Origin: Wurfbainia villosa
Lineage: Eukaryota; Streptophyta; Magnoliopsida; Zingiberales; Zingiberaceae
Direction of reading: 5' to 3'
NCBI GenBank assembly: GCA_025175895.1
Contig: CM045991.1
Location: 79,409,174 to 79,473,173, forward strand
Length of the DNA: 64,000 nt
Notes under the pieces: model-generated
Told to the model about the DNA's origin: nothing
Seen by the model: the letters and a program-made list of their open reading frames with translations, nothing else
The model's database searches: none
In this document: in pieces, positions 47,734-57,456 of the stretch
How positions within the stretch are numbered: the stretch's first letter is position 1
How the letters are laid out: each line of letters begins with the position of its first letter
Made by a program: the position numbers and the translations under genes

Positions 47734-48190
47734 CTAATCATCCCGAACCATTTGTACGTAACAGCTCTTAGCGGCTTTCTGCTCGGCTCGGACTTCTCCC
47801 ACCAACTGTCCGACTGGGAATTTCACCTTCTGGTGGTACGGGGAAGCTATCGCCTGAAAAATGGCAAGGAAGGGATGACCAAGAATTTCATTATAAGTGG
47901 ACGGAGCATCCACAATGAGGAAAGGAACTATACTGGTTTTTTCGTTGGGCTTTGTGCCCAGAGTCAGGGGCAATGAAATCTGCCCTATGGGGTGGACCAC
48001 ATGTTCCGCGAACCCGAAGAGGGGTGTGGCCACATCTTCTAGCTGGGCATTTCTCAGCTGCATTTGTCCAAAGGCCTCCTGGAAGAGGATGTCGACAGAG
48101 CTTCCTGAATCAACTAATACCCTGGCCACTTCGTAGTTAGCCAAGGAAATACGGATCACTAAAACATCTGTGTGGGGGCAGCTAGACGCC
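47734..48190 (-). pseudogene. Gypsy aspartic protease
   Basis: Encodes VLVIRISLANYEVARVLVDSG with the active-site DSGSSVDILF, then a second hydrophobic half with NEILGHPFLAIFQA. It lies between the gag end (frame change near 48195) and RT. Confidence 0.85.
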
Positions 48191-49803
48191 TCAGAGATCT
48201 TCCGGCCTGAACGAGATCGGCGGCACAGTTTGGACAGTCTGGTCGGTGACGATGGCCAGACTTTCCATGAGGTGGGCGTATGACTTCCACGCCCGATTGG
48301 AGTCTCCGTCAGTGGGTCCTCCTGCAATGACATGAATAACCCCCCGTGTGGGGGCGTTATTTGGATCGGATGATGGGCCCTCACCTGATGGGCCTCCTTG
48401 CGAAATAATCTCCTGGGATGGAGTTTGGGGGTCCAGAGGGAAAGTAACTTGTGGTGGTTGGTTATATGGCCCTGGACGAGCCACATTGGGTCGTTGCCCT
48501 CGCTGTGTTGGCCCTCTCATTTGAGGCCGCAATTGTGGGCAAGCGGCTCGGAGGTGCTCCAATTCCTCCTGCAACTTGAAACATCGGCCGCTGGCGTGGC
48601 CGTACTCCATGTGGTATTGGCAAAAAAATGGGGCAGGGGGGGGGGGGTTGCGGGGTACTCCCCTATAACCTGAGGGTCGCTGTAGTAGACCCTGTTGATC
48701 ATAGAATTCCATCTCTTGCTCCTTCCAAGTCCTCGCGGGAGGAACTGCATCGACAGCCATAATCTATAATGGTTGCGCAGGGCGAGCGCCCTGTAGCAAT
48801 AACCGAGGTCTGGGAGCCTCCAGCAAAAGAGGTCGCGCATATCCCCGCTGGGGAGGCGCTTGAGGGGCGGTGGGGCGATTTCTTTCGGCCGGGATTACAG
48901 CGGTAGGGCGTTCGGCCCTCGGCACTTTCAGTCCTTCTTCCTCGTTGATGAATTTTTCTGCACGACTTAACAGCTCCTCGTAGCTGTTAGAGGGCTTTCT
49001 CAAAAGGGAACTGAGGAAGAGGCCCTCCCTCAGCCCATGCGGGATGGCTACTCTGAAAGCCTCCGACCTCGCAGAAGGGATGCTTCTAGTGGCGGAGGTG
49101 AACCGGTGAAGATCCCTCTGAGTGATTCTGAGAGCCCCTGCGTAATGTGCAGCAAGATAGAGGCATTGTGCTTATACGCCTTGCAGCTGGCGAACTCTTG
49201 GCGGAACATCCCCTGAAAATCAGCAAAACAAGTGATATACCCCGGGGGCAGGGTGTTGAACCATTTTTGTGCCGAACCAATTAAGGTGGTCCAGAAGACT
49301 CAGCACTTGAGGGTGTCAGTATAGCAGTGGAGCGAGGCCGCTCCAGCAAATTGCAAGAGGTGTTCTTCCGGATCTGTTGAACCGTCGTACTTCTCTACTT
49401 GGGGATTCCGGGAGTATGATGGTGGGACTTCCGAAAGGATATCCATGGTAAAAGGGATGGGCTCATAAACCTTCGGAGCCCTAGTTGACCGACTTTCGCC
49501 TTGTTCTTCTCGTCGATTTTGGGTTAATGGTATAGTGTTCTGATGTGCTCGCCCTCCCAGCCCCTCTCCAGGCAATGCTTCAATGTTAGTGGTTGTACGG
49601 GGTGGAGGGGGCACCTCTGGTGGTGGTCCTCGAGAAGAAGGTTCACCAGAATGAGGATGAAGATATCCTGTCCTTCTCCTTTCTCTGGCGAGGGCCTCTA
49701 TCACGGCGTTGTCCACCAGGGCATTCAGTTGTGATGGAAGTATTGTAATGGGGTTTTCCTCCACTGCGGAGGAGACCAGATGTTGTATCTCTTCTGGCTG
49801 CAT
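48191..49803 (-). pseudogene. Gypsy gag with nonsense and frameshift
   Basis: Starts at ATG 49803-49801, about 20 bases after the primer-binding site. The N-terminal Pro-rich part is followed by YDGSTDPEEHLLQFAGAASL. TGA at 49299-49297 replaces an expected Arg codon. The capsid-like part continues to WFNTLPPGY in the same frame, then shifts. The zinc knuckle FCQYHMEYGHASGRC lies near 48630-48590, followed by a Pro/Gln-rich tail to TAG/TGA near 48191. The order and motifs match Tat-lineage Gag. It would form the particle shell; it is not translatable as one protein here. Confidence 0.85.
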
Positions 49804-49822
49804 CTCTACGTCTTGCTCAAGT

Positions 49823-49843
49823 GTTCCCACAGACGGCGGCAAC
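49823..49843 (-). other. Gypsy primer-binding site
   Basis: Minus strand immediately after the LTR reads GTTGCCGCCGTCTGTGGGAA, close to the TGGCGCCGTCTGTGGGAA form used by Tat elements. The tRNA was not assigned. Confidence 0.7.
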
Positions 49844-50873
49844 TGATGCGGTGACGGAGAAAAGGATCTGTTGACTTCCTTTCGATGCGATGAAGCCCGA
49901 AGGAACCTTAGGGGGTTCTCTCCATCCACAATAGTAAAAATGAAAATGCCAAGCAAAGACACGTAAGCCAACACAGACAACAAACCAAGACACAGGATGT
50001 AACGTGGTTTAGAATAAGGATTCCTACTCCACGGAGGTGAGCTCTCTCACCAGATGTAGTGCCAAAGCACTTTCACTATGAACGTCCTCCTTCGCGGAAA
50101 AGAACTTCCAGAGGTGGAGGAGAAAACCTCTTATAGGCAAGTCAGGATACAAGAAAAAAGTACACGAAAGGTGAAGATCACCACTCTCCTTCTCCGGCGA
50201 AGTGGTAGCTCTCCTTCTCCCAATGCGTCTTCCTTTCTTGCTGGTTGGAACAATGTGGATCCCCTTCCTTCTGTCCTATCTCTCCCTTTTATTCCCCCCA
50301 TCTGAGCAGTTGTTGCCTCGCAAGCTTTCCCCATCGTACACGTGGCCACCACCTCCACCTAGAGAATAATTCTGTTACAGATATGATGAGCGAAGGCTCC
50401 TCGGAATATTGTGTGGGGACCCCCCTTCTGTTGTATAACACCTTCTCATCTACATTTTTGGGCACTAGGCCAGCCTGTCCCTTTCAACCATTTGCCTTCG
50501 GTGAAACTAATCTAGACCTATAGCTCATGTGTGGCATAACCCTTGGGCTCTTCAACAGCCTGAACCAACTCCCCTTCTCTCCGCACCAAACTACTTCTGA
50601 ACTGACTAGGCCGAGTCAATTCTCATCCGTCCCATCTGCTTCTAGGCCTACTAAGCCGAACCGATTTTCGTTCATCTCCTAGCAAAGAGATCTACACCTT
50701 TGCTTCGCCATGTCAATTACCTCAATTGGTCCTCCCGTTCCAATTATCCCAGACAATCACGCCCGAACCATTCTTCCTTGTCTTCTTTGCCGAACAAATT
50801 ATTTGGTTCGGATAGTGTCTTATACGTGAGCCCTTTTACCCGGTTCACAGGGAAAAAGGTAATAGCAGTATCA
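49844..50873 (-). repeat. Gypsy 5' LTR (relative to element)
   Basis: 1030 bp, nearly identical to 26918-27950; the right border AGTATCA is followed by target duplication CTATG at 50874-50878. Confidence 0.95.
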
Positions 50874-51000
50874 CTATGACTGTGCATTTTTTACAATCCG
50901 ATACATTGAGAGTCTATTATTTGGTTACCCAAAAAGATTCAGACAGCAAGGTATGAGGAGCTTTAGATTCTTGGTGGGGAATAAAATAATGGGCAGCTAA

Positions 51001-51254
51001 CACTTTTGTTTGCAATTATGACTATGCTGTAATTTGGGATATATTGTAATAGTATACAAAGTTGTAAATTTTTTACTACACCAAGGTGCCTGCCTGCAAA
51101 AGTTATTCTCAAGATGCAAAGTGTAAATCCAAATTGTGTAGTATCTGTACAATTATAAAAAATTTAGACGTTGTTAAATATGCGAACCACTTCAACTTTA
51201 TAATTTTGTGATCGGATTTCAATCTGTACAATGTATATTTTCTTGTGACTACTA
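51001..51254. other. 3' flank of Ulp1-like gene A
   Basis: AT-rich, presumably 3' UTR and terminator of gene A; no other gene is seen. Confidence 0.5.
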
Positions 51255-51542
51255 TTTTGCATACTTTGTGCGTGGTGTTGGGAAAATTTATCCCATGACC
51301 ACTGTGTTCCTGGGAATATAATTTCCAACACTACTTTTTTTCTCAGCCAGTTCAAAATTGTACGTGGTGCTGGGAATCTAAATCCCAAGACCACTGTGTT
51401 CCTGGGAATATAATTCCCAGCACCACCTTTTTCTAGGCCAACTAAATATTATACGTGGTGCTGGGAATTCAAATCCCAGGACGACGGTATTTCTGGGAAT
51501 ATAATTCCCAGCACCAACTTTTTCTGAATGAGGTGAATATTG
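51255..51542 (+). repeat. Right MULE tandem array, part 1 (~90-bp units)
   Basis: Three units starting near 51268, 51358 and 51449, each with GTACGTGGTGCTGGGAAT, CCAGGACCACTGTGTTCCTG and the near-palindrome CTGGGAATATAATTCCCAG. Interrupted by element Z at 51543. Confidence 0.9.
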
Positions 51543-52908
51543 TGTTGGTGCAATCGGCCCAGGTTGACTCGAGTTTGACTCGAGTTGTACCTTGATAGGA
51601 TTTTGATGATAAGACAAAACTCATGACATGGGATTGTCATGGGAAAGTCCAACATGGGGTTGGCATGGAAAATCCAAGCATGGAGCTTGGTGTGGAAGTC
51701 CAAAGCATTGCGAAGCCGTGCGCTTGGTGCTTGGCATGGGAAATACATTGCGAAGCCGTGCGCTTGGTGCATATGGGAAGTCTTGAGGACTTGGTAAGTT
51801 CACTAGGCTCGGGGTCCTTGAGTCGGTGAAGGATGGCATTTGCGAAGTCATGCGCTTGGTTCATCCGAGGGACCGCCGGACAGGGAGCGAATGGAGTGAG
51901 ACCAAAGGGAAGCATACTTCAAGGGCATGAGATGCGAAGGATGGCGTTGCGAAGCCGTGCGCTTGGCGTATCCGAGGGACGTAGGCCGAGGGAAGAGAGC
52001 TTCGGTGGGAAACTCCATGAGGGATAAGGTGGACTTGGCCAAGTGGCTAAGACTGAGTGTCAGTGGCTCAAACATCGTGATGTTGAGGTTTTAGCCGACA
52101 TCAGTCGACTGGCATAGGTGTCAGTCGACTGTTCTAGGTCGTATGGGTTCGACCAGTGTTGTTCGATCAACCAAGTCCGGTGATCCGACCGCCGAGGAGA
52201 GCGTCGATCGAGGGAGAGCAATGATCGTTGGGAGCATCGATTGGCCGAGGGATGGCAATGATCGATGACACCGCCAGCACGAATAGAGTCGAGCTCGCCA
52301 ACACTCGACTGATGGATGATCAGTCGACTGATGGGTGCCATCCGTCGACTGCTGTGTGATCCGTTGGAACTTAACCAACGTGGATCCGCCGCCGACAAAC
52401 GGGTTAATGGGACCGATCGATGGTCACGATCAGAGCTCGAGTTGGAGGATTTCGCCAAGGCTTTTAGGGTGACTTTGAAGGGGAATTACTGTTGCATTCC
52501 AGACCTTCAAGAGCAAGCAAAAGCAAGCAACAAGAAAGCGATCAAAGCAATTGTGTAAAAGTTCTCTTTTGTATTGTTTTTGTATTTCTTGTTGTATTTC
52601 ATATTACTTGTTGTAATAACTTGTGAGAGGTTTGTCCACCTCCGACGTGTAGTCGAGAAGGAGTTTAGTTAGTGTCGTGCGCATAACTAGAGCTCGAGGA
52701 GCTCGCCCGTGGAGTAGGAACCATTCGGTTCCGAACCACGTATATCTTGTGTTGTGTGATTGTGTATCGTTGTTAGTTTCATTATTATTGTTATTCCGCT
52801 GCGCTAACGACAATCGTAGACAATCAACGCAAGAAGAGCGAGCAAATTCCGAAATCCAATGAAAGAGGGCTATTCACCCCCCTCTAGCCGGCCGTTCGAT
52901 CCCCAACA
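51543..52908 (+). repeat. Element Z 5' LTR
   Basis: 1366 bp. The first ~540 and last ~470 bp are almost the same as the 3' LTR. About 52085-52440 is very different, with CAGTCGACTG palindromes. The phrase GCGAAGCCGTGCGCTTGG (or close variants) occurs at 51710, 51750, 51842 and 51949, possibly U3 regulatory repeats. Confidence 0.93.
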
Positions 52909-52910
52909 AG

Positions 52911-52922
52911 TGGTATCAGAGC
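52911..52922 (+). other. Element Z primer-binding site
   Basis: TGGTATCAGAGC two bases after the LTR, initiator tRNA-Met type. Confidence 0.95.
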
Positions 52923-52965
52923 CGAGGTCGCTCTTCAAGGACTAACCGCCACGAGAGCACTACAA

Positions 52966-54174
52966 ATGGCCGACTTCATCCATCCACCGAAATTCGATGG
53001 AGATTTTGCTTGGTGGAAGAAACGGATGGAGGTATATCTCGAAACCGATTTTGATTATATGATTATTATAGAAAAAGATTTTGAGATGCCTAGGGACAAA
53101 CACAACAAGCCCATTGAAAAATCAAAGTGGACCCAAGACCAAATCAAGAACTTCAAGACAAATCTCGAGGTAATTAAATTGATTAGTGATTTGTTACCTA
53201 ACACTATTTGGTCTAGATTGGATGATTATAGGGATGCAAGGGAATTATGGGAGAAGATAATGAAATTTCAAGAAAGCTCCCAATCGGCACAAGTAGAGGA
53301 GAATGCCGAAGAAGAATCACCATCCACTTTTGAAGATGTGGATGACTTGGTGGAGACCTCCACCTTTAGCGTTGAGGGGGAGGAAAGGATTTCAATTCCG
53401 GAGCAAGATCAAAATGAAGCTTCCACCTCCGGAAGAAGTGAAGAGGCCTCCACCAACTCCCTAGGTAACTCAAGTGTTATTATTTTAAATAAAAAACACA
53501 TAATATTCTTTGAGTATAGGGAGAAAGGGCATTACAAGAGCAAATGCCCTAAATTGGCTAAGGAAAAGGCATCAACACCAAAAGTCAATCCAAAGTCAAA
53601 GGATGCCGGTGTTCCCAAAATCAAGAGCAAAGAGCACATTGTGTGCTTTAAATGCAACCAAAAGGGACACTATCGAAGCCAATGCCCTAGGGGGAGGAAG
53701 AAAGGGCAAGAAGGTGCAACTCATGTAGGGGGAGCTCCTAAAGCTAACCCTAAGGTAAATTTACTTAATGCACCTTTAATTCCTAAAGTCAAAAAGCATG
53801 CTAAAAATTATTTTAGTTCTCTTGCTATTATCAATGAAAAGCATGCTAAGAGAAATAATAAGGTGTATTGTCTAGGTGCTAAACATGTTAGTTTCTCTAA
53901 GGACAAACCTAGGACTCAAAACACTAGATCTATTTTACCTAGGGAGTCAATTAGGAGAATTGAAGAAAACTTGGGTGTTAATCCCAAGAAATCTAGGCAT
54001 ATGCCTAAAAGGAAAAACATTTCCCAAAAGATAAATGAAAATTCAAAATTGGGAAAATTAGAGCTAGAAAACCAAGCATTGAGGTCAAGGCTAGAAAAAT
54101 TGGAGAAGACCCTAGCAATAATATCAAATTCGGTTAAGGGGTCTAATGTACAAAAGTCAAGACCTAGAAAATAA
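52966..54174 (+). CDS. Element Z gag, open 402-codon frame
   Basis: The ATG at 52966 lies 43 bases after the primer site. The N-terminus (FDGDFAWWKKRMEVYLETDF) is the copia Gag start, with the WWK motif kept. A helical capsid-like region is followed by an acidic Glu/Ser-rich linker (about residues 108-165) and two zinc knuckles. The first, FFEYREKGHYKSKC, has lost its first Cys(es); the second, CFKCNQKGHYRSQC, is a complete CCHC (about 53644-53685). A basic tail and a coiled coil (LENQALRSRLEKLEKTLA) end the frame at TAA 54172-54174. Compared with usual copia Gags, part of the capsid region seems shortened. Gag packages RNA; in a gag-only element it may co-assemble with a helper element's proteins. 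Confidence 0.85.
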   Translation: MADFIHPPKFDGDFAWWKKRMEVYLETDFDYMIIIEKDFEMPRDKHNKPIEKSKWTQDQIKNFKTNLEVIKLISDLLPNTIWSRLDDYRDARELWEKIMKFQESSQSAQVEENAEEESPSTFEDVDDLVETSTFSVEGEERISIPEQDQNEASTSGRSEEASTNSLGNSSVIILNKKHIIFFEYREKGHYKSKCPKLAKEKASTPKVNPKSKDAGVPKIKSKEHIVCFKCNQKGHYRSQCPRGRKKGQEGATHVGGAPKANPKVNLLNAPLIPKVKKHAKNYFSSLAIINEKHAKRNNKVYCLGAKHVSFSKDKPRTQNTRSILPRESIRRIEENLGVNPKKSRHMPKRKNISQKINENSKLGKLELENQALRSRLEKLEKTLAIISNSVKGSNVQKSRPRK

Positions 54175-54177
54175 GAA

Positions 54178-54537
54178 ATGTCTAAGGGCAAGAAGGGTTT
54201 GGGTCACAAACCTATGTCCTACCATAATGTTTCATTTAATTATGGAACCACATCTAGGTCTAGGAAAACCAAGGCTAATAGGGAAGCCATCCCTAAGTCT
54301 AGCCATGGTATGTGTTTAGTGGCTAACACTTCAAAGAAATCAAATGTAGCCACTAAGAAGGTCAATGGAGGAGTCACCTCTAGAGTTGACCTAGGAAAGA
54401 CCCAAAAGACTATGACTTCAAAGCCTAAAAGGGTCATTAGGAAGGTATCTAGGGAAGTTATCCCTAGGGAATACCTTGTTAACCCAAGGAGCTTCAATAG
54501 ATATTGGGTTCCTAAGAGCGTGATTGATTCACGCTAA
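54178..54537 (+). pseudogene. Element Z gag C-terminal extension after one in-frame stop
   Basis: In the same frame as gag, separated by a single TAA and one codon. Basic, Ser/Lys-rich protein ending NRYWVPKSVIDSR. The YWVPK phrase is what precedes protease in CopA and similar elements, so this is the natural gag end, split by one stop. Everything from protease to RNase H is missing after it. Confidence 0.6.
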
Positions 54538-56089
54538 ATGGGTTAGGGTGTGTCAACCCTAAGTGGATGGGTGGTTAACCTAGCCATTGTAAGTTGACAT
54601 ATTAGGGTGTGCCAATATGGTTTGAGAAGTTAAAAATGATTTAAATTGGCACAATTAGGCCATAGAAGTCATGGTGTGCCATTTTGGGTTTTTGGCACAC
54701 TAGGGAGATGAATGGCATTAAGGGAAAATTGATTTAATCTCTAGAAATGGCAAATTGATTTTAACACTTAGGTATTTTATACCTTAGTATATTTTTCTTG
54801 CCATGCTTTATTTGCCTTGCCATGTCATGACATCATTCTCATTTTATCTATAAAAATGTCATGATCATGTTTAAATTTATGTTTAGATGTCATGAATGCT
54901 TAGTTCTCATTCACATGCCATGACATCATGATATTGACATATGTTTTTATCTAAATCATATTTATGCCATAATCATATCATGCATTAAATAAAATGAAAT
55001 TAAGGACTATGACACAATTTGAAGGGAATCAAATTAATGTTGCCTAGAAATATGCATGAGAACATAAACAAAATAAAACCCACATCTCACAAAAATTTAA
55101 CTTGTATGTGTTTTACACATCTAGATATTGGTGAGATGTTTAGGAAAAAGAAATAAAGGTTTGAAAAACATTTTGAAAACATTTTGAAAAACCTTGGTGA
55201 AGCCTATCTTTTGATAGCTATCACCATTGAATGGGATGATACAAAGATGGCTCTTTATTGAAGCTTTTCTTAAATTTTGAACTTTGTATCAATCTCTTAA
55301 TTTAATGGGTAAAACAAATTTCCAATATTTTTCACCCATAGTATTTAGGATAAGTATTATACGTATGCATTTTCAAGATTTTTAAAATTACGTATATTTA
55401 CTTATGGATTTCAAAAATCCAATTTTCTGAAATTGAAAACTGCAAAATGCACGATTATCGATCATTGCCTATAATGGCAATGATCGTGATGGTAAGAATC
55501 GATCGTATCTGGAGTCGATTGGCACATAGTTAGGCCCATGTTTAGCCATGTTTTGGTCCCCTAACCACTCCTAACCCTAGGATATGCTTGGGAGAGCATT
55601 AGAAAGGGTGGAAATCCATTGGACATGGATTAGAAGTTGGGTTGAGGGTGAGTATCAATTTTAAGGTGGAAGAGAGTTCATTGTTGAACTTTGCCTTAAT
55701 TTTGATTTGGTTAATATTCCTATTGGCTTAGGGACTCTCCAAGGACATTGTTGGTGCAATGGTCAAGGGGGAGCAAGCCTCTAGGGGGAGGTATCCATCT
55801 TGGGAAGATGGATGTGTATTTCCTCATGGGAGGAAAATTGGGTTGCCTCTCTTTAAGTGATATGGGATCACTAGAAAGATTGTAGGCATGTGTTCCTCCA
55901 AGGGAGAGATTGTAAGATCTCATTGGGATATGAGACATTCATACCCTTGGGGAGGACCTTTTTGATGTAATGTCAAAAAGGGGGAGAAGTTACCAAGTTA
56001 CCAATTAGGTTTAGAATTCTCATTTGGGATATGAGAATTGTCAATATGGGAGAATTGGTAGACTTGAGATGGTAGTTTTGTCAATCATC
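54538..56089 (+). other. Element Z 3' non-coding leader
   Basis: AT-rich with no pol domain in any frame. TCATGACATCAT-like words recur at 54825-54935. A GATCG-rich inverted stretch at 55450-55520 (GGCAATGATCG) resembles the variable LTR block. Confidence 0.65.
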
Positions 56090-56103
56090 AAAAAGGGGGA
56101 GAT
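56090..56103 (+). other. Element Z polypurine tract
   Basis: AAAAAGGGGGAGAT directly before the 3' LTR. Confidence 0.9.
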
Positions 56104-57456
56104 TGTTGGTGCAATCGGCCCAGGTTGACTCGAGTTTGACTCGAGTTGTACCTTGATAGGATTTTGATGATAAGACAAAACTCATGACATGGGATTGTCA
56201 TGGGAAAGTCTAACATGGGGTTGGCATGGAAAATCCAAGCATGGAGCTTGGTGTGGAAGTCCAAAGCATTGCGAAGCCGTGCGCTTGGTGCTTGGCATGG
56301 GAAATGCATTGCGAAGCCGTGTGCTTGGTGCATATGGGAAGTCTTGAGGACTTGGTAAGTTCACTAGGCTCGGGGTCCTTGAGTCGGTGAAGGATGGCAT
56401 TTGCGAAGCCGTGCGCTTGGTGCATCCGAGGGACCACCGGACAGGGAGCGAATGGAGTGAGACCAAAGGGAAGCATACTTCGAGGGCATGAGACGCGAAG
56501 GATGACATTGCGAAGCCGTGCGCTTGGCGCATCCGAGGGACGTAGGCCGAGGGAAGAGAGCTTCGGTGGGAAACTCCATGAGGGATAAGGTGGACTTGGC
56601 CAAGTGGCTAAGACTGAGTGTCGGTGGCTCAAACATCGTGATGTTGAGGTTTTAGCCGACATCAGTCAACTGGCATACAGTCGACTGCTCTAGGTCGTAT
56701 GGGTTCGACCAGTGTTTGATCAACTAAGTTCGGTGCCGATCACCGTCGAGGAGGGCACGATCGTTAGCACTCACGATCACGAGGATGGCAATGATCGATG
56801 ACACCGCACAGTACGCACGGAGTCGAGCCGCAACACTCGGTCGATGGATGATCGACGATTGATGGGTGCCATCGATCGATGTATGATCCGCTGGAACTTA
56901 ACCAACGTGGATCCGCCATTGTGAGACAACACGGACACCGATCGATGGGCACGAAAACAGCTTGATGCAGGTTATAAATGGAGCTCGAGTTGGAGGATTT
57001 CGCCAAGGATTTTAGGGTGACTTTGAAGGGGAATTGTTGTTGCATTCCAGACCTTCAAGAGCAAGCAAAAGCAAGCAACAAGAAAGCGATCAAAGCAATT
57101 GTGTAAAAGTTCTCTTTTGTATTGTTTTTGTATTTCTTGTTGTATTTCATATTACTTGTTGTAATAACTTGTGAGAGGTTTCTACACCTCCGACGTGTAG
57201 TCGAGAAGGAGTTTAGTTAGTGTCGTGCGCATAACTAGAGCTCGAGGAGCTCGCCCGTGGAGTAGGAACCATTCGGTTCCGAACCACGTATATCTTGTGT
57301 TGTGTGATTGTGTATCGTTGTTAGTTTCATTATTATTGTTATTCCGCTGCGCTAACGACAATCGTAGACAATCAACGCAAGAAGAACGAGCAAATTTCGA
57401 CATCCAACGAAAGAGGGCTATTCACCCCCCTCTAGCCGGCCGTTCAATCCCCAACA
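56104..57456 (+). repeat. Element Z 3' LTR
   Basis: 1353 bp. The flanking two-thirds are nearly the same as the 5' LTR; 56660-56985 is highly diverged and shows GATCGATC-type words in place of CAGTCGACTG. Confidence 0.93.

Larger units (their letters stand above)
26918..50873 (-). mobile_element. Ty3/gypsy element, Tat lineage (RIRE2/Retand-like), 24 kb with nested insertions
   Basis: LTRs at 26918-27950 and 49844-50873 (TGATGCGGTG...AGTATCA on the plus strand) are flanked by CTATG at 26913-26917 and 50874-50878. On the minus strand lie gag, protease, RT, RNase H, a second archaeal-type RNase H and integrase; the extra RNase H is diagnostic of Tat elements. Unusually, the 16 kb between integrase and the 3' LTR hold three gene blocks on the opposite strand, a ~63-bp tandem array, and an 8.6-kb nested LTR element. 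Several stops and frameshifts interrupt gag and pol. Confidence 0.93.
24245..51000 (+). pseudogene. Ulp1-like cysteine protease gene A of the MULE, split by a gypsy element
   Basis: Approximate exons: 24245-24969, 25047-25967, 26042-26115, 26185-26360, 26437-26636, 26714-26835, and a last exon starting 26913 and resuming at 50879-51000 after the inserted element. The N-terminal domain (FVWVLDIPDIAHVRPL through VSLILGLPDDGLVVPMN) resembles the plant-mobile/DUF1985-like domains found beside Ulp1 in plant transposons. A coiled-coil and basic linker follows, then the C48 peptidase: RYIFCPIIRDDHCHLLVADL (catalytic His), HYNSL where Asp is usual, and YDCAFFTIRYIE with the catalytic Cys. Ulp1 enzymes cut SUMO; the target here is unknown. 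Breaks: frameshifts near 24340 and 24680, stops at 25419 and 25445, and the 24-kb insertion one codon before Asp-Cys. Confidence 0.85.
51543..57456 (+). mobile_element. Gag-only copia element Z (TR-GAG-like), complete with TSD
   Basis: 5914 bp; TSD TATTG at 51538-51542 and 57457-57461. LTRs (51543-52908, 56104-57456) both begin TGTTGGTGCAA and end CCCCAACA. Primer-binding site, gag and polypurine tract are present, but no protease, integrase or RT. Such terminal-repeat elements with only GAG are known in plants and depend on enzymes from relatives. LTR ends match the solo LTR in CopA. Confidence 0.92.

Noticed and set aside
26918..50873. Possible endogenous pararetrovirus because of coiled-coil and extra proteins
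   Set aside because: LTRs, CTATG target duplication, integrase and the Tat-type second RNase H identify an LTR retrotransposon.
51449..52458. Multiple minus-strand frames in the Z LTRs, duplicated at 56088-57045
   Set aside because: Repeated LTR sequence; frames rely on the GCGAAGCCGTGCGC repeats and change between copies.
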